Below are positions 10,541-23,254 of a stretch of DNA of 64,000 bases, piece after piece (positions within the stretch are counted from its first letter, which is position 1; every line of letters begins with the position of its first letter). The notes under the pieces are model-generated. The model saw nothing but the letters and a program-made list of their open reading frames with translations. It had not been told where the DNA came from and did no database searches. This stretch comes from Maylandia zebra (Eukaryota > Chordata > Actinopteri > Cichliformes > Cichlidae), in NCBI RefSeq assembly GCF_041146795.1, contig NC_135170.1, positions 19,586,033 through 19,650,032 of the forward strand, given 5' to 3'. Both the position numbers and the translations under genes were made by a program.

Positions 10541-13500
10541 TCATGAATCATCACAGGACAATACACAGTATACTGGGTCATGGTAACTATGGTATGTCTT
10601 CATGACTCCAGAATGGAGACATCGATCTGACTGAGAAATGAAAATTAGGTCAAGCAGTGTGTTCTTCTCTGTGGTAGGGGCAGTGATGACCTGTGCGTAT
10701 CCCCTAGACTCAAACAGCTCCAGGATTGGTTTGTTTGCACTGGATAAAACATTCTCATTAAAATCACCACAAACTATGATGGGATGACAGTCCATGATCT
10801 CCAATGAGTCTAATAGGCTTACCAGGTTTTTCAGGAATGGCCTCAGAGTGTAGTCTGGAGGTCTGTATACAACTGCAATCAGAGCACTGACTGGTGCTTC
10901 AACCTTTAAAGCCAGAAATTCAAGGTCAGTTACATTATGGATGTACTGTTTTTCATGCACTTGAATGTCACTTTTCACATAAACAGCAACTCCACCACCA
11001 CTTCTGTTTGCCATCTGGGGAAAGTTTGTGTAGGACAGGTGTCTGTTGCGTTTGAACAAATTGTAATTTTCCAAGTGGAGACTCTCTGCGACAAAAGAGC
11101 CCCGCAGGTGTGTTTCTGTTAGGCACAAAACATCTGCTAGACACAATTCATGGTGACTTTTGATGTCATTAATGTGAGCTGGCAGTCCCTCTGTATTATG
11201 ATGAACAATGGTGAAAACCTCTGACCTGCTCAGTGTTTGCCTCACGTGTAGAAGAGGCATCATGTCATCAAGGTTGGCTTGTCTCATGTTCTCAAGCGCT
11301 GCAGTGATTTCTGGGTTGGTGAATATTTTTTTCTCTTCCATATCAAGAAGATACAGTCCACTGAGAGACGTCACTCTACTGACAGCTACGTAGGCCATGC
11401 CGGGCTCAAAAATGCTCTTAAGAGAGACAACAGCTGATGTAGTTGTCATACCCTGTACCTTATGTATTGTACATGCAAAGGCCAGCTTCACTGGGAACTG
11501 TCTTCGTACCACTCCTTTCTGCTTCAGATTCTCCTCTGCTCTCTCAATGTACACCATGTCGTCTGCTGGTGTGCGGTTATTCTTTCCAGATGTCTCATTA
11601 TCCATTTTAAGTCCAAGCTTGATGATGTGTTGGTCGTTTTCAGAGTGAACTACTCTAAGTAGTATTCCAAAAGCTCCATTAACCAAACCATTTTGTATGT
11701 CAATGTTTCTGGTGAGCATGACACGAGCTCCTTCTGCAACTTTCAGTGTGTCTGGTAACTCGTTTTTACCTCCTTTCAACGGTCTGTCTTGAAGTGCCAT
11801 TCTGCCAGTTCTAGGATCTTTTCTATAATCATCTGCATGGATGTCAATGATATGAGTGTGGAGCAGAGCCAGTGTTGCAGAGTTGTGTGCATCCACTTCT
11901 TTATTAGTTGCAAAAATGTGCAACGCATCAGTTGGACAATGGGCTGGTTCAGTTATGGCCTGTGACAACAAATTTCTATCTGCTTCGCAAAGCTCATCCA
12001 ACTTTCCTTTCACACGAATTCTGTTCAGCATCTCTGCAAAGACAACATCATCTTTCTGACGCATAATCTCAGTCAGAGTGATCATCTGAAAATGCTCCCG
12101 CCACAGGTCGATCTCAGACGGGTCGTGCACACAGAGAGGTTTAGACTGTCGCACTGGGGGTAGCTGATAGAAGTCTCCGACAGCAATGACTGACATGCCT
12201 CCAAAGGGTCTCCGAGTCCCTTTGATCTGTTTGAGTCTTGCATCTACATATGCAAACAGATGTCTTGACACCATAGACACTTCGTCAATGACGATTATTT
12301 CAGCATTCAAAAGTTCTGATCTGACTTCATCCAGCTGATTGCCAAGTCCCTGAATGGGAGGTTTTAAGCTTCTAGGCAGCTTGAGAAGAGAATGCAGTGT
12401 TGTTCCAGAAATGTTAAAAGCTGCAGTCCCAGTGAAAGCAGTTAACAGGACAGTGGGTTTTGATATGTCAACGTCGTCTGCATATCTGGGCACTTTGCTC
12501 AGTATCTTAGATGCTTCTGAGTAGATGCATTTGATAAGATGTGATTTTCCTGTTCCAGCACCACCATTAATATAAAAGAAAAACTGCTCTGGATTTAGAG
12601 CACAGACTCTTTTAATGCACCAGTCTCTAACTGCATAAAATATGCAGGCTTGCTTCTTGTTCAGATTCTGAAACATCTGACGTAACAATGTGGGATCAAT
12701 AGCAGGGGGTTCCCTGATGGCTCTGACTTCTGTTGAAGCATCAGCCTGACGGCTGTAGTCGGGCACATCTTCCTGTTCATTTTCATTGTCTCGCTCTCTT
12801 TCTTGTTCAACAAGTGGCAACCTTACGAGATCTGATTCAGGTGCCAGATTACACCATTCGTCAGTCACACCTCTGTTCTGCTCATATTCCTCAACAGCGC
12901 TCTCGATCTCCTCACTGTTTTTCTCATATTTTTCTCTGTTTCTTTTGACAATGTGTTGCACGTACTCAAGATGGTCAGTACCTGGTAGCTGTACACAGCC
13001 AGCACCATAGAAAGCCTGATAGGTTGGCAACGATGGTGTTTTCAGTTCGTGGTCTGAACGATGAGGAAGGTACAGTTTAAGCAGTCTTCCGTAATATTGC
13101 TCTGGATGTTTTTCTTGTGAGCAGCGGTGAAATCTGATGATAGCAGGCTTATTGTTTTTGCGCCTTTGCACAAACCCCATCTCATTGAGAAGGGGCAAAA
13201 CATCTTTACCTTTTTTCTGTTGGCCATAGACAATCCTGCAAGTAGCAGCAAAGTCTGCCATGCACATCTCCTCATACTCTGGTGTTTCAGGTCTGGCTTT
13301 GTATTTGTCATTCAAAGATGTCATCCAAACATTGGAAGACTCAGGTGTTGTGTTGTCCAGAACTGACAGGGGACGACTCATTTTCACAGGATTATCATCA
13401 GTTGGAATGAATATTACAGCACGTGAGCATTGCTTCATGTGAAGACCACATGCACGAGCAACACACTCCTGTGCACTGATCTCTCGCTTCTTTGAATATG

Positions 13501-16500
13501 CCTGCATGACGGCTCTCATTTCATCGCACTCATTTACACTGTCCTTATTGGAGTTCTCAATGACAGTTTTCAGGTACTCAGATAGCCCGCCCTCTTTTTT
13601 TGATATATATTTCATTAAATAATTTGCAGCACCAAAAGCATCTAAAACAAAGCTTATGTCGATATTACTGTTCCAGGCTTCAAGCAGATGTGGATTATAG
13701 CCGTTTATCCAAGAGTCTTTTGGATCACGCTTTAGTATGATTGTACTCCTCATGTTCATTTTATTCAGGTATCTCTCATATTCTGCATGTGTCAACTTGC
13801 ATCTTTCCAAGAGCTGCTCTAAACTCATGGAAGCAGTTTCAGGTTCATTCAGCAGCTGGTTCAGTGGTCTGAGCTTGTTCTTTGCCGTTTCTACTTCCAG
13901 TGCATCATCCTCACTGGGTCTTGTGATCATTGTCTCATTGCAGGGTGGTTTGGGAAAACCAAAACGGCACCCGGAGCTTAAACTCCTAAAGCACGTCTTT
14001 GTGTGGTTCTTACTGTGTTTTTGCACTTCTGTTACTTTTTTGTACAGTTCAGGTTGTTTATGTGGATCAGGCAGCTGAGCTGTGATGTATTTGTTTATAA
14101 AATCAAGAACAGTTTGCTCATCATCCTCCTCAAACACAGGAGCACCTTCTACCCACAGGAGGCAGTGTATGTGTGGGCTTCCTCTGTGCTGAAACTCAAC
14201 TCTGTAAAAGTAGTCAATGACTTTGCCAAGTGGCTCTGCGGGAGATAAGAGTAAATCTCTGAATAATGCTTCAACTCTCTTGTCAAACATGCGCATTGTT
14301 GTGACAGGATTGCTTCTCAGGATGTCACACTTTGCTGACCAGTCGAGTCCTTCAAAATTCACTTGTTCACCTTGCTGCCTTGTTATTGCCTCGATCACTT
14401 CAGGCCAGCGCATTTCAGCAGCTGAAAATGTGCAAAAGAACGTGGGAGTTCCCAACTGTCTGATCATGGCAAAAAGATCTCTTGTTGTTTTCTCCCAATA
14501 GGCTGGGGTTCCTCTCAGAGGCTGCATGAATCTCACTGCATCTTTATTTCGCACCAGTTTCTCCACCTCATGTTTATCTTGTAACATGCCTGAGGTTATT
14601 TTTCTACCATCTCTGGTCAGAGGCTTTGCCTTCCTTAACTGTACTGTCATGCTGGATGTAGCCAAGTGTATTTCAGTCACAAACTGTGCAAAGAATAAAT
14701 AGTTTGTGTCTTTGGCAAAACGATCATCAATGCAGAAAAGTCTTGATTTGAAATACCCACTGGGGGATACTTTGATCAGCCTTCTTTCATCAAGTGTGTT
14801 TTGGCCTGTAGGAAACTGCACAGGGAAGGCCATGGCCTCCAGTTTAGGTGTTTTGAAAAAACTTATTGGATTGTTTCTCTCTGCAGGAGCAACAGAGTAG
14901 ATTCCTTCACTGAAACATAATATCTCCTCAGCCACATCAGGGGGCTGCAAACAGGACTCGAGTGCAAAACCACCATTAGTCAGTCCATCTGCTTGCTCTG
15001 AATCATCTCTCATCTGTTCATGCGATTGTTCACCATCACAGGGTAACATGTCAATGTCCTGTTCATTTATATTTTGTGCTTCACTCAGTGCATTTTTCTC
15101 ACAGCTGTCAATTTCCATTAAATCAGCCTCATCATAATCGTCCTCATTCATGTTTTCATCATCATCATCCTCATCATCTTCATCAGGAAGAGTTGGATCA
15201 CACAGCTCAGCATCATCTCTGATGCTCACATCCTTATACTGTGGATGAATCTGCTTGAGTTTATGCAGTGCTTGCACAAGTTTAGACCAGCTTACAGTCT
15301 GAAACAGCTGATGACCTTTGTAAGACAAGCGTCTCTTCAATTTTACTCTGATCACCTGAGAATTAATTCTCAATCGAGGTAGTGTTTCAACAGTTTCCTG
15401 TACCTCTGATGGGACACAGACCACATTTCCTCTAATTGCTCTTTGTCTGCCTTTGGGAAGAGGAATGATCTTGGCAAATGGTATGCACTTGGCTATGAGA
15501 TGTCTCTCCAGTATGTTGAGATCAGACAGTTCAGGTGGAGTATCAGCAAGATCCAGTTTATTGGCAACAGCAAGCGCTGGCATGGATCCATTTTTAAGAT
15601 GATTGTGGCAGGTGTGACAAATCCACTCTCTCTTTCTCTCATCGGGAACATTGCACTGCTCATTTCTGCAGTTTTCATCACAAACATGAACAAATCTTCC
15701 AGTCAAACATGTTGTAACTACATGTGGGTTTTTGACATACTTTGACCTTGTGCAGGGTCGCACTTGGTTTGGAAATGAAGCCTTGAAGCATACAGTACAT
15801 GGGTATGATGGTCCAGCTTTGATTTGTGATTTGAACACAGATATGGCCTCGTTGATCACACTGTTGTCACTCTCTTGGGTTTGTCTGTTCACCCATCTGT
15901 ATTTCCTTTTTATTTTCATTGCACATCTCATGTTGTGCATAATCCTGAATGCAAGATTACTTTGATACCTGTCTCGCATTAGTTGTTTCATTAGTTGTCT
16001 GTGTCTTACTCTGAATGCATTGTCACGTGCATAACGCTGAGTCACTCGAGATCTCTGTCTCTCTCTGAATTCTGGGTTTTCTTGATACCTTTTAGTTATA
16101 TAGTTTTTTTGTTTTTGTCTAAATTCAGCATTGTCACAGTAGCGTCTTTTAATATATTGTTGTTGTTTCTTTCTGAATTCATCGTTCTCACAGTAGCGTC
16201 TTTTAATATATTGTTGTTGTTTCTTTCTGAATTCATCGTTCTCACAGTAGCGTCTTTTAATATATTGTTGTTGTTTCTTTCTAACTGTAGCATTCTCAGA
16301 AAAACGTTTTTTAACATATTGTTTTTGTTTCTTTCTGAATTCATCATTTTCACAGTAACGTCTTCTAATATATCTCTGTTGTTTCTGTCTGAATTCATCA
16401 TTTTCACAGTAACGTCTTTTCATATACTGTTGTTTTTTCTGTCTGACTTCAGGATTGTTTTTATATGCCTCGCTTGTGCAAGACTTTTTCTTTTCTTTGT

Positions 16501-18007
16501 ACTCTTTGTTTGAAGCATACTTTTGTCGTTCTTTCCTTTTTTGGTTTTCTTTTCTCTGATTTCTGGGTTTCTCTGATGCCATTAATCTTCTTTTCATTTT
16601 GTGCCTTTGTTGTTTATTAACTTTTTTCAGTTTTTGTAAAACTATATCAGAAAGATCACAGGAAGCAACATTTGTTATTGCAGCATTTGATTGACATAAA
16701 AAAGCATCCCTTGATGGAAGGAAACTTAATTCACTGCATAGTTCTTCAGTTGGTATATTAGGAGGTTCATTCTGATCTTCATATGATGTGAACTGAGTCA
16801 CGTGAACTTCTTTTTGTTTCACCGGTGGCGTACAAATGGACATTTGACAAAAGATGTTCTCAGTCAGATCAGTCGTTGTGTTTCTCCTTGGAGTAGAGGA
16901 GTTTGCTTCATCAACAGTTGTATCAGAGTGAGTAGATGCCACAGCAGTGGCAGCTGTTGGTCTGCAGACTGTGTCTGTGATAGTATCACTCAGGTTGACT
17001 GTGCTCATACTGTAGAACTGCACAGGCTTCAGTTCATAGTTACAAGAGGGTGATATCTCCATCATTTCATAAGAATCTTGGATCCTCTTAATCATGTCAC
17101 TGAGGAGTGTGAATTTCAGCATCACTGCTGTACCACGATTACGTGACTGTAGTAATAGAGGAAGACCACTGGGTGTTCTGGAGTGTGGATCAAAGAAACC
17201 ATATTTGCCTGATGTGGATCTGAACACTGCGATACACAATCCACTCATAATCAATAAGGCATACTGCACATCTGACAACAGGCAGCTCAGTCCTGCTTCT
17301 AAGCTGAGAAAGGTATCTACTGCCTCCTCTGGAGGTTCTTCAAATGTCCCATACCGGGAAGGCTGTGTCATGTTGACATCATACATAGACCAGCGAGCAT
17401 CAACTTTGTCTGGCAGCTCATCGGTTGCCAAATGAATATTTTTAGGAAATCTTTTCTTGGCCTCTTTGTACATCACATCACCTTTATCCAAGACCAGATT
17501 AAGGTCAGCTGTAGTCATGTTTTCATTCTCATGAAGGAATGCAAGAAATGTGAGTGAGTTGCATGTGCACTGCTTGTTTCTGGAGTCTCCATATTTAGGA
17601 TGTGCCTGGCTGTGAGATGCACAGACAAGTGTAATAGAGGGCTGGTTTTCAAGGTTCACTCTTTCTGCATGAGATGGTCCTGCCACATCACTGTGACAGC
17701 CTCTTTTCAAAAAGTCAGCATAACCCACCTGTGGGGCACTTGACACCTCATGTTGTTCATTAACTTTATGCTGCAGTCCACTCTTTACAGCATCAGCATA
17801 AGATACCTGTTGTACATGTGCAGGAACATGTTGACCTGCCTGTTTGACACTGTCAGAATTGGTCTTTGTAGACACACTGTCTTCTGCAGAGCTCTGAGGA
17901 AAATCAAACTCAGCTTGTTCACATGTTGGTACTTTGTGAAACTCATGAAACTTCTTCCAGTGTTGTTTTGCAGCTTGTGACTTTTTCTGCTTCCTTGGCA
18001 TTTTCAC
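10541..18007 (-). CDS. Helitron (APE-endonuclease type) Rep/helicase, intact
   Basis: One uninterrupted 2488-aa frame, apparently the replication protein of a rolling-circle transposon. Visible in order: basic N-terminus; a cysteine-protease-like block ([14 protein letters not shown] near residue 140 and FFDPHSR near 273), resembling herpesvirus-tegument (C76) or OTU-like deubiquitinase patterns; basic 18-aa repeats (about 520-700); a Cys-rich segment (CTVCF...CHTCH, about 740-810) with DUF6570-like sequence; an acidic run (about 930); a Helitron-like Rep domain with HUH motif [12 protein letters not shown] (about 1275) and tyrosines in NYLMKYISK (about 1460); PIF1-family helicase with GGAGTGKS (about 1815), IDEVSM (about 1900), GDFYQLPP and TIHKVQGMT (about 2185); and a C-terminal exonuclease/endonuclease/phosphatase domain (about 2266-2488) with CGDFNEN and LLDLIFIS. 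The usual terminal SDH reads YHD. Lack of any stop over 7.4 kb suggests recent activity. Element termini were not located. Confidence 0.93.
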   Translation of the reverse strand: MKMPRKQKKSQAAKQHWKKFHEFHKVPTCEQAEFDFPQSSAEDSVSTKTNSDSVKQAGQHVPAHVQQVSYADAVKSGLQHKVNEQHEVSSAPQVGYADFLKRGCHSDVAGPSHAERVNLENQPSITLVCASHSQAHPKYGDSRNKQCTCNSLTFLAFLHENENMTTADLNLVLDKGDVMYKEAKKRFPKNIHLATDELPDKVDARWSMYDVNMTQPSRYGTFEEPPEEAVDTFLSLEAGLSCLLSDVQYALLIMSGLCIAVFRSTSGKYGFFDPHSRTPSGLPLLLQSRNRGTAVMLKFTLLSDMIKRIQDSYEMMEISPSCNYELKPVQFYSMSTVNLSDTITDTVCRPTAATAVASTHSDTTVDEANSSTPRRNTTTDLTENIFCQMSICTPPVKQKEVHVTQFTSYEDQNEPPNIPTEELCSELSFLPSRDAFLCQSNAAITNVASCDLSDIVLQKLKKVNKQQRHKMKRRLMASEKPRNQRKENQKRKERQKYASNKEYKEKKKSCTSEAYKNNPEVRQKKQQYMKRRYCENDEFRQKQQRYIRRRYCENDEFRKKQKQYVKKRFSENATVRKKQQQYIKRRYCENDEFRKKQQQYIKRRYCENDEFRKKQQQYIKRRYCDNAEFRQKQKNYITKRYQENPEFRERQRSRVTQRYARDNAFRVRHRQLMKQLMRDRYQSNLAFRIMHNMRCAMKIKRKYRWVNRQTQESDNSVINEAISVFKSQIKAGPSYPCTVCFKASFPNQVRPCTRSKYVKNPHVVTTCLTGRFVHVCDENCRNEQCNVPDERKREWICHTCHNHLKNGSMPALAVANKLDLADTPPELSDLNILERHLIAKCIPFAKIIPLPKGRQRAIRGNVVCVPSEVQETVETLPRLRINSQVIRVKLKRRLSYKGHQLFQTVSWSKLVQALHKLKQIHPQYKDVSIRDDAELCDPTLPDEDDEDDDDENMNEDDYDEADLMEIDSCEKNALSEAQNINEQDIDMLPCDGEQSHEQMRDDSEQADGLTNGGFALESCLQPPDVAEEILCFSEGIYSVAPAERNNPISFFKTPKLEAMAFPVQFPTGQNTLDERRLIKVSPSGYFKSRLFCIDDRFAKDTNYLFFAQFVTEIHLATSSMTVQLRKAKPLTRDGRKITSGMLQDKHEVEKLVRNKDAVRFMQPLRGTPAYWEKTTRDLFAMIRQLGTPTFFCTFSAAEMRWPEVIEAITRQQGEQVNFEGLDWSAKCDILRSNPVTTMRMFDKRVEALFRDLLLSPAEPLGKVIDYFYRVEFQHRGSPHIHCLLWVEGAPVFEEDDEQTVLDFINKYITAQLPDPHKQPELYKKVTEVQKHSKNHTKTCFRSLSSGCRFGFPKPPCNETMITRPSEDDALEVETAKNKLRPLNQLLNEPETASMSLEQLLERCKLTHAEYERYLNKMNMRSTIILKRDPKDSWINGYNPHLLEAWNSNIDISFVLDAFGAANYLMKYISKKEGGLSEYLKTVIENSNKDSVNECDEMRAVMQAYSKKREISAQECVARACGLHMKQCSRAVIFIPTDDNPVKMSRPLSVLDNTTPESSNVWMTSLNDKYKARPETPEYEEMCMADFAATCRIVYGQQKKGKDVLPLLNEMGFVQRRKNNKPAIIRFHRCSQEKHPEQYYGRLLKLYLPHRSDHELKTPSLPTYQAFYGAGCVQLPGTDHLEYVQHIVKRNREKYEKNSEEIESAVEEYEQNRGVTDEWCNLAPESDLVRLPLVEQERERDNENEQEDVPDYSRQADASTEVRAIREPPAIDPTLLRQMFQNLNKKQACIFYAVRDWCIKRVCALNPEQFFFYINGGAGTGKSHLIKCIYSEASKILSKVPRYADDVDISKPTVLLTAFTGTAAFNISGTTLHSLLKLPRSLKPPIQGLGNQLDEVRSELLNAEIIVIDEVSMVSRHLFAYVDARLKQIKGTRRPFGGMSVIAVGDFYQLPPVRQSKPLCVHDPSEIDLWREHFQMITLTEIMRQKDDVVFAEMLNRIRVKGKLDELCEADRNLLSQAITEPAHCPTDALHIFATNKEVDAHNSATLALLHTHIIDIHADDYRKDPRTGRMALQDRPLKGGKNELPDTLKVAEGARVMLTRNIDIQNGLVNGAFGILLRVVHSENDQHIIKLGLKMDNETSGKNNRTPADDMVYIERAEENLKQKGVVRRQFPVKLAFACTIHKVQGMTTTSAVVSLKSIFEPGMAYVAVSRVTSLSGLYLLDMEEKKIFTNPEITAALENMRQANLDDMMPLLHVRQTLSRSEVFTIVHHNTEGLPAHINDIKSHHELCLADVLCLTETHLRGSFVAESLHLENYNLFKRNRHLSYTNFPQMANRSGGGVAVYVKSDIQVHEKQYIHNVTDLEFLALKVEAPVSALIAVVYRPPDYTLRPFLKNLVSLLDSLEIMDCHPIIVCGDFNENVLSSANKPILELFESRGYAQVITAPTTEKNTLLDLIFISQSDRCLHSGVMKTYHSYHDPVYCVLSCDDS
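16095..16440 (-). repeat. 54-bp tandem repeats encoding basic 18-aa units
   Basis: Inside the Helitron frame, a 54-bp unit repeats about six times clearly and with decay on both sides. It encodes variants of [18 protein letters not shown], rich in Lys/Arg/Gln and likely helical. Near-identity of the central copies shows recent in-frame expansion. It creates a long open antisense frame (15995-16513) that is only a shadow. Confidence 0.9.
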
Positions 18008-18160
18008 ACACCTGCAAGTGTTTCTTAGTCTTTAGAAAATATGTTCACAAGATAAGAGTGGCACACACCAGGAGATGTTGTCTTTGTTTTTATATTTCAG
18101 TTTTTATTTGTCTTAAACAGTTGTCTTTCGTTTGACAGTTTGTTCTTCAGTTGAGAGAAT

Positions 18161-18650
18161 ATTATGCACTCTCTTTATTGGCTTGGCATTTTTCAGCAGC
18201 AAGCCAAGAGTGAAAAACAGGTAGAGAGAAAATTTAGAAGAGAGAACAGGCAGAGCAGGAGAGACACGGCTGGGAAATCACAATCAAACCGTGAATTAGT
18301 TTTCTTTGTTTGTTCAGTTTGTTCTCAGGTAGAGGCAATATATGCACTCTTTATTGCTTTAATGGCTTGGCGTTTTTCAGCAGCAAGCCAAGAGTGAAAA
18401 ACAGGTAGAGAGAAAATTTAGCAGTGAGAACAGACAGAGCAGGAGAGACACGGCTTTAAATCAAACCGCAGATTTTTCTTTGTTTGTTCAGTTTGTTCAT
18501 AGGTTGAGGCAAAATATGCACTCTTTATTGCTTTGTTGGCTTGGCGTTTTTCAGCAGCAAGCCAAGAGTGAAAAACAGGTAGAGAGAAAATTTAGCAGAG
18601 AGAACAGACAGAGCAGGAGAGACACGGCTTTAAATCAAACCGCAAAAGGA
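18161..18650. repeat. ~175-bp tandem repeat upstream of Helitron ORF
   Basis: Three copies begin at about 18161, 18341 and 18514 (the last shorter), each with TATGCACTCT, a CTTTATTG block, TTGGCTTG...CAAGCCAA (8-bp inverted repeat, about 14-base loop) and AGCAGGAGAGACACGGCT. A diverged fourth piece (TTGGTTTGGCAAAATTTC) follows at about 18651-18700. They lie 5' of the minus-strand start codon, so they may form the Helitron's 5' subterminal or promoter region. The function is inferred. Confidence 0.85.
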
Positions 18651-18699
18651 TTGTTGGTTTGGCAAAATTTCTCACAAACCACAGAGTGAAATACAGATG

Positions 18700-19480
18700 G
18701 AAAGAAGGCAGAGACAATAGGTGGAGCAGGACAGAGGATAGAGGGGTTGGGGGGTTGGGATGTGAGAGAGAAGACTGGAGATCTGGTCCTTGTTCTTCTT
18801 CTTCTACACACTCTGAACAAAAAACAAGAAAAAAAAATAATTTTATTAAAATTATATCACATGGTAATTGTATGAACTAAATGTGACTACTGCAAAAGGA
18901 CAAAACAAATATTCAAGCTAAACTGTTGTCGGCTGCCATGTGCAAAAAGTTGCATAATTGGGCACTTTTTAAAAGAATAAATATTTAATTAAATTCAGCA
19001 ATAATATTTTTAAATACAAATATGATTGAGTGAATCATTAATTAATCACATGTAGTGTGACTACAAAAATGTACGAAAAAAATATTTTAGCCCAATTGTT
19101 AAGCTGCACTTATGTGTATTTATTATAAAATTGTGTTTAAAAGGTCTAGCACAAAGTTTGAACCCATCACTTTACAGCTTATATTAGTCATATTATTTTT
19201 TTTATTTTGGTCTACTTCTCTTACAGTATGTGCACACCTACCAGGCAAAGCACAGTGTCAGTCAGGTTCCTGAAAGAAACGAGAAATAATACGTTAGTTG
19301 TCTGTACAGTGTTATCAGACTAACAGAAATACAAAGCCCACACGACATGATACACTGAACTTCTAGTCAGCAGGGTAATTATAGAGTAATATAGCACACC
19401 AACTGATACAGCAGTCATTTTACAATTCAAACTAGTTAACTGAAGTATTGCCACTTATGTAAGGCTACTGTTAGACTGTT
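18700..19480. other. Gene-free AT-rich stretch
   Basis: Mostly A/T-rich sequence with no ORF above about 70 codons that resembles a protein. The Helitron's 5' end may lie near its left edge. I see nothing else in it. Confidence 0.4.
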
Positions 19481-19483
19481 ACT

Positions 19484-19622
19484 AGCCTTAGCATTGCTGC
19501 TAGCGCTAGCATTCCGGCTAGCATTAGCACTTCAGTTAGTGTTAGCATTGCAGCTAGCGTTAGCATTGCAGCTAGCGTTAGCAATGCTGCTAGCGCTAGC
19601 AATGCTGCTAGCGCTAGCACTC
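19484..19622. repeat. GCTAGC/TTAGC degenerate tandem repeat
   Basis: Repeated GCTAGCRYTAGCAxTxC units of about 12-18 bp (GCTAGCGTTAGCATTGCA and variants). Because GCTAGC and GCGC are self-complementary, it can fold into several hairpins. A second block lies at 19733-19816. Confidence 0.9.
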
Positions 19623-19732
19623 TTACTGTTAAAACTGAGCCACAATGGCAATAATAAAGCTAATTTCTTACTTTTGTCTCACTGACCAGCAAGAAATATC
19701 ACAGGAATATTATTTTTGTCAGTTAACAACTG

Positions 19733-19816
19733 CTAAGGCTAGTGTTAGCACTATAGCTAGCGTTAGCATTGTTGCTAGCATTAGCATTGAAGCTAGCGTT
19801 AGCACTGCTGCTAACA
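19733..19816. repeat. Second GCTAGC/TTAGC repeat block
   Basis: Five or so degenerate units with GCTAGCGTTAGCA, about 110 bp after the first block and separated by unique sequence. Confidence 0.85.
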
Positions 19817-19819
19817 GCA

Positions 19820-20645
19820 AAACGTAATAAACGTATATAAATGATAGCGAAGGTTATTCTTTTTTCTTTCTTTCTTCTTTGAATTGTTTTTAACTCTGTT
19901 GGACTTGATATGTGAGTTTAAATGTCAAACATGTATTTTTTCCATCATAAAAATAAAACACTGCAGTACTGAGTGTACTGTACTTACCACAGCAGAGAGC
20001 AAAGCGGAATGACGACAGTTGGTCCAGTGATAGGTTAAAAACAGATGAGGCGTTCAGGTGGTGCTTGGAAATTTGACCATCAGTTTGAACAGCAATAATG
20101 AGCATATACATGTCTGTGTGTTGGTCTCTGTGTGTGACAGACATAGAGAGATAGAGGGAAAAAATACACTATACTAGTGTACAAATTGGTCCTTTTTGCC
20201 CAAGTATAAGCGAATGAGTGACATACAGAAAAACAGGGCAACTGGCATTAAATGAGCAAATAAAAAGTATTAAATCTTGAACTGTTTTGTGGGTTTTATT
20301 TTAAGACTACTTTGAGTGTATTCGTGGGGAGATAAACTATACAGACTATAAACAGAGACATTAAATGAGATTAGGTTAGTTAAATGTTAGTTAAAAGGTG
20401 GGGAAATTAACTACAGACCGATAGATGCTGAGGGCTTTAATTATCCAGTCAGAAAGGATGATTTTGAAGTCATCAACTGACTCCAACTGCCCAGATCTGA
20501 AAAACCTTTGTGCCAATCACAATGCTCTACTTAGTTGGCATATACTAACTAGTGACAAACTATTAATCTGTGGCAAAACCCTGTCAAATCTGTCTTATTG
20601 TACTTTTGAAAAAGTTAATCTTACTACAATCTAACATTTTTAGGT
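19820..20645. other. Gene-free stretch before second repeat array
   Basis: No recognisable coding or mobile sequence; the short ORFs present have no protein-like features. It ends where the tandem unit resumes at CTTGGCAGAG. Confidence 0.4.
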
Positions 20646-20818
20646 TTAACCTTGGCAGAGTGAGAGAGAGCTCGTTAAGCAGGCAGGTGTGAGCCTGCAC
20701 AGACATGCACCTCACTTTTGCTGCTTAAAATGAACAGAAAAGTCAGGCCGAAACAAATCGTTCCCATATGAAAAGTACAAATCGTATTGACGAAATTCTT
20801 TCACCGTGAGCGACAGCA

Positions 20819-21115
20819 GCTTCTAGTCTACTGAATTCTCAGTTTTCATGCCTGTGGAGTTTATTATATGGACGTGGTGACAGTGTAAAGACACCATGCT
20901 CTTCTGATTTTCAAACCAACCTTCTGAGCCATTTTAACATTAGAGTCTATGGAAGAGTTGGAGGGAGGAGGCTGTGCATTGGTGACATTTATGAAAGAAC
21001 CATAACACCTAGTACAATAGTAAACACATTGGATGAAAGAGGACAGCCATGGCTACGTTTTGAGGGTAAAATCATACCTGTAGAGCAAACGCTGCGGACA
21101 CAGCAGCAGTTTTAA
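20819..21115 (+). pseudogene. Tandem-unit ORF copy 6, start codon lost
   Basis: Frame open to TAA but the start reads GCT, as in copy 4. It also carries the G-to-V change and the ACC codon otherwise seen only in copy 3, so it is a mosaic of two sub-lineages. Confidence 0.6.
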
Positions 21116-21643
21116 AAAAGATTTTAAGATTATTTTTTTTGCTCCTCTCACTCTAGCAGTTGAGCTGCCTCACTCTAGCCCCAACATTCCGTCCCATACA
21201 CACCCATTATAAACTCTGAAACGGGTGAAAAAACATCATGAAACTTAAACTGGAACTGAAGAAAAAGTATAATAGATATTGAAAAGATAAATGCAAGTTG
21301 AATAGTTGAATGTCTTGTCTTCGTTTTAAAGTTTGAATGGTGGCTCTATGTCAATGTATGTGGAAGTAGTAAGAGTTTAAAAATGAGTAAGTTGAATGAG
21401 GATTTGAAGGGTCTCCCCATTGAAATACATTATAAATTTTTGTTGAATAAAGTTGAATAAAATTAAAAATATAAATGTTAAAAATATGAAAAATGGAAGC
21501 AGTGTTGTCCAAAAGAATAGGAATCTAACGGTGTTGGAATGGTTTTTCTAAGTTGAACGGTTTTGAAGGAGTAGGATTACAAAAAACGTACGGAATACAG
21601 AATAAAATATAATAATAATAATAAAGATTACAACAACAATACT

Positions 21644-21716
21644 GTGAATGCTTTTCAAGCATTCACACTAATAAAGATTAGAATAACAATACTGTGAATG
21701 CTTTTCAAGCATTCAC
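21644..21716. repeat. Two tandem hairpins in copy 6
   Basis: GTGAATGCTT-TTC-AAGCATTCAC at 21644-21666 and 21694-21716, 50 bp apart, each preceded by an ATAAAGATTA(C/G)AA-CAACAATACT-type spacer. Confidence 0.9.
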
Positions 21717-22414
21717 ACTAACTAGAAAGTGCATTTTCTGAAGAAACTGCAGTGTGAATGCTTGAATCTGAATGTATGCATTGAAATGAAATAATTACTG
21801 AATTTAAGTTAAAAATTTTGAATGAGATAAAAAAAAACCCCCGAATTTAACCTGAAAACAAAAGTGCTGAACTGCTAAAAGCTGAAGGTTACACAGAAGA
21901 AGAAGTTGGAAAAAAGCTGAAAATGTTTTAATTGTAAATTAGAAAAACCTAAGAAATGAGAAAAGAACATTTAGAGTCAGAAAACATCTGAAAGAATATT
22001 AAAAGGTCATATTCTTTGAATCACTGAATGACTAAAATGTGATCCCTCCACTTGGACCCACACAGTTTAAAAAGTTTACATCTCTGAGCTTTGAAAGACA
22101 AGATGTTGGAAAAAGAACAACGATGGCGACGTTTTGAGGGTAAAATGATGGCTTTAACACTGTGGACACAGCAGCAGTTGAAAGAGAAGTGTTTAAGATG
22201 AATTTTGGTACAGTGGCAGGGAGAGCTCGTTAAGCAGGCAGGTGTGAGCCTGGTTGCTATAGTGACCGCACCCAATGGCTCCATACACACGGACACAGAC
22301 ATGCACCTCACTTTTGCTGCTTAAAATGAACAGAAAAGTCAGGCCGAAACAAATCGTTCCCAAATGAAAAGTAAAAGTCGTATTGACAAAATTCTTTCAC
22401 TGTGAGCGACAGCA

Positions 22415-22711
22415 ATGTCTAGTCTACCAAATTCTCAGTTTTCATGTCTGTGGAGTTTATTATATGGACGTGGTGACAGTGGAAAGACACCATGCTCTTC
22501 TGATTTTCAAACGAACCTTCTGAGCCATTTTAACATTAGAGTCTATGGAAGAGTTGGAGGGAGGAGGCTGTGCATTGGTGACATTTATGAAAGAACCATA
22601 ACACCTAGTACAATAGTAAACACATTGGATGAAAGAGGACAGCCATGGCTACGTTTTGAGGGTAAAATCATACCTGTAGAGCAAACGCTGCGGACACAGC
22701 AGCAGTTTTAA
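22415..22711 (+). CDS. 98-codon ORF of tandem unit, copy 7 (unknown)
   Basis: Protein identical to copies 1 and 2. The nucleotide sequence of the frame matches copy 1 base for base as far as I can see by eye, although the two are about 22 kb apart. This indicates very recent duplication or gene conversion rather than selection alone. Confidence 0.35.
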   Translation: MSSLPNSQFSCLWSLLYGRGDSGKTPCSSDFQTNLLSHFNIRVYGRVGGRRLCIGDIYERTITPSTIVNTLDERGQPWLRFEGKIIPVEQTLRTQQQF

Positions 22712-23202
22712 AAAAGATTTTAAGATTATTTTTTTTGCTCCTCTCACTCTAGCAGTTGAGCTGCCTCACTCTAGCCCCAACATTCCGTCCCATACACACC
22801 CATTATAAACTCTGAAACGGGTGAAAAAACATCATGAAACTTAAACTGGAACTGAAGAAAAAGTATAATAGATATTGAAAAGATAAATGCAAGTTGAATA
22901 GTTGAATGTCTTGTCTTCGTTTTAAAGTTTGAATGGTGGCTCTATGTCAATGTATGTGGAAGTAGTAAGAGTTTAAAAATGAGTAAGTTGAATGAGGATT
23001 TGAAGGGTCTCCCCATTGAAATACATTATAAATTTTTGTTGAATAAAGTTGAATAAAATTAAAAATATAAATGTTAAAAATATGAAAAATGGAAGCAGTG
23101 TTGTCCAAAAGAATAGGAATCTAACGGTGTTGGAATGGTTTTTCTAAGTTGAACGGTTTTGAAGGAGTAGGATTACAAAAAACGTACGGAATACAGAATA
23201 AA

Positions 23203-23236
<34 letters not shown>

Positions 23237-23254
23237 GATTACAACAACAATACT

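Noticed and set aside
15995-16513. 172-codon plus-strand ORF with Leu/Phe-rich repeats
   Set aside because: Exact antisense of the Helitron 18-aa repeats; the membrane-like look is a by-product of complementing Lys/Gln/Asn codons.
19494-19685. ORF of Leu-Ala repeats
   Set aside because: Translation of the GCTAGC microsatellite.
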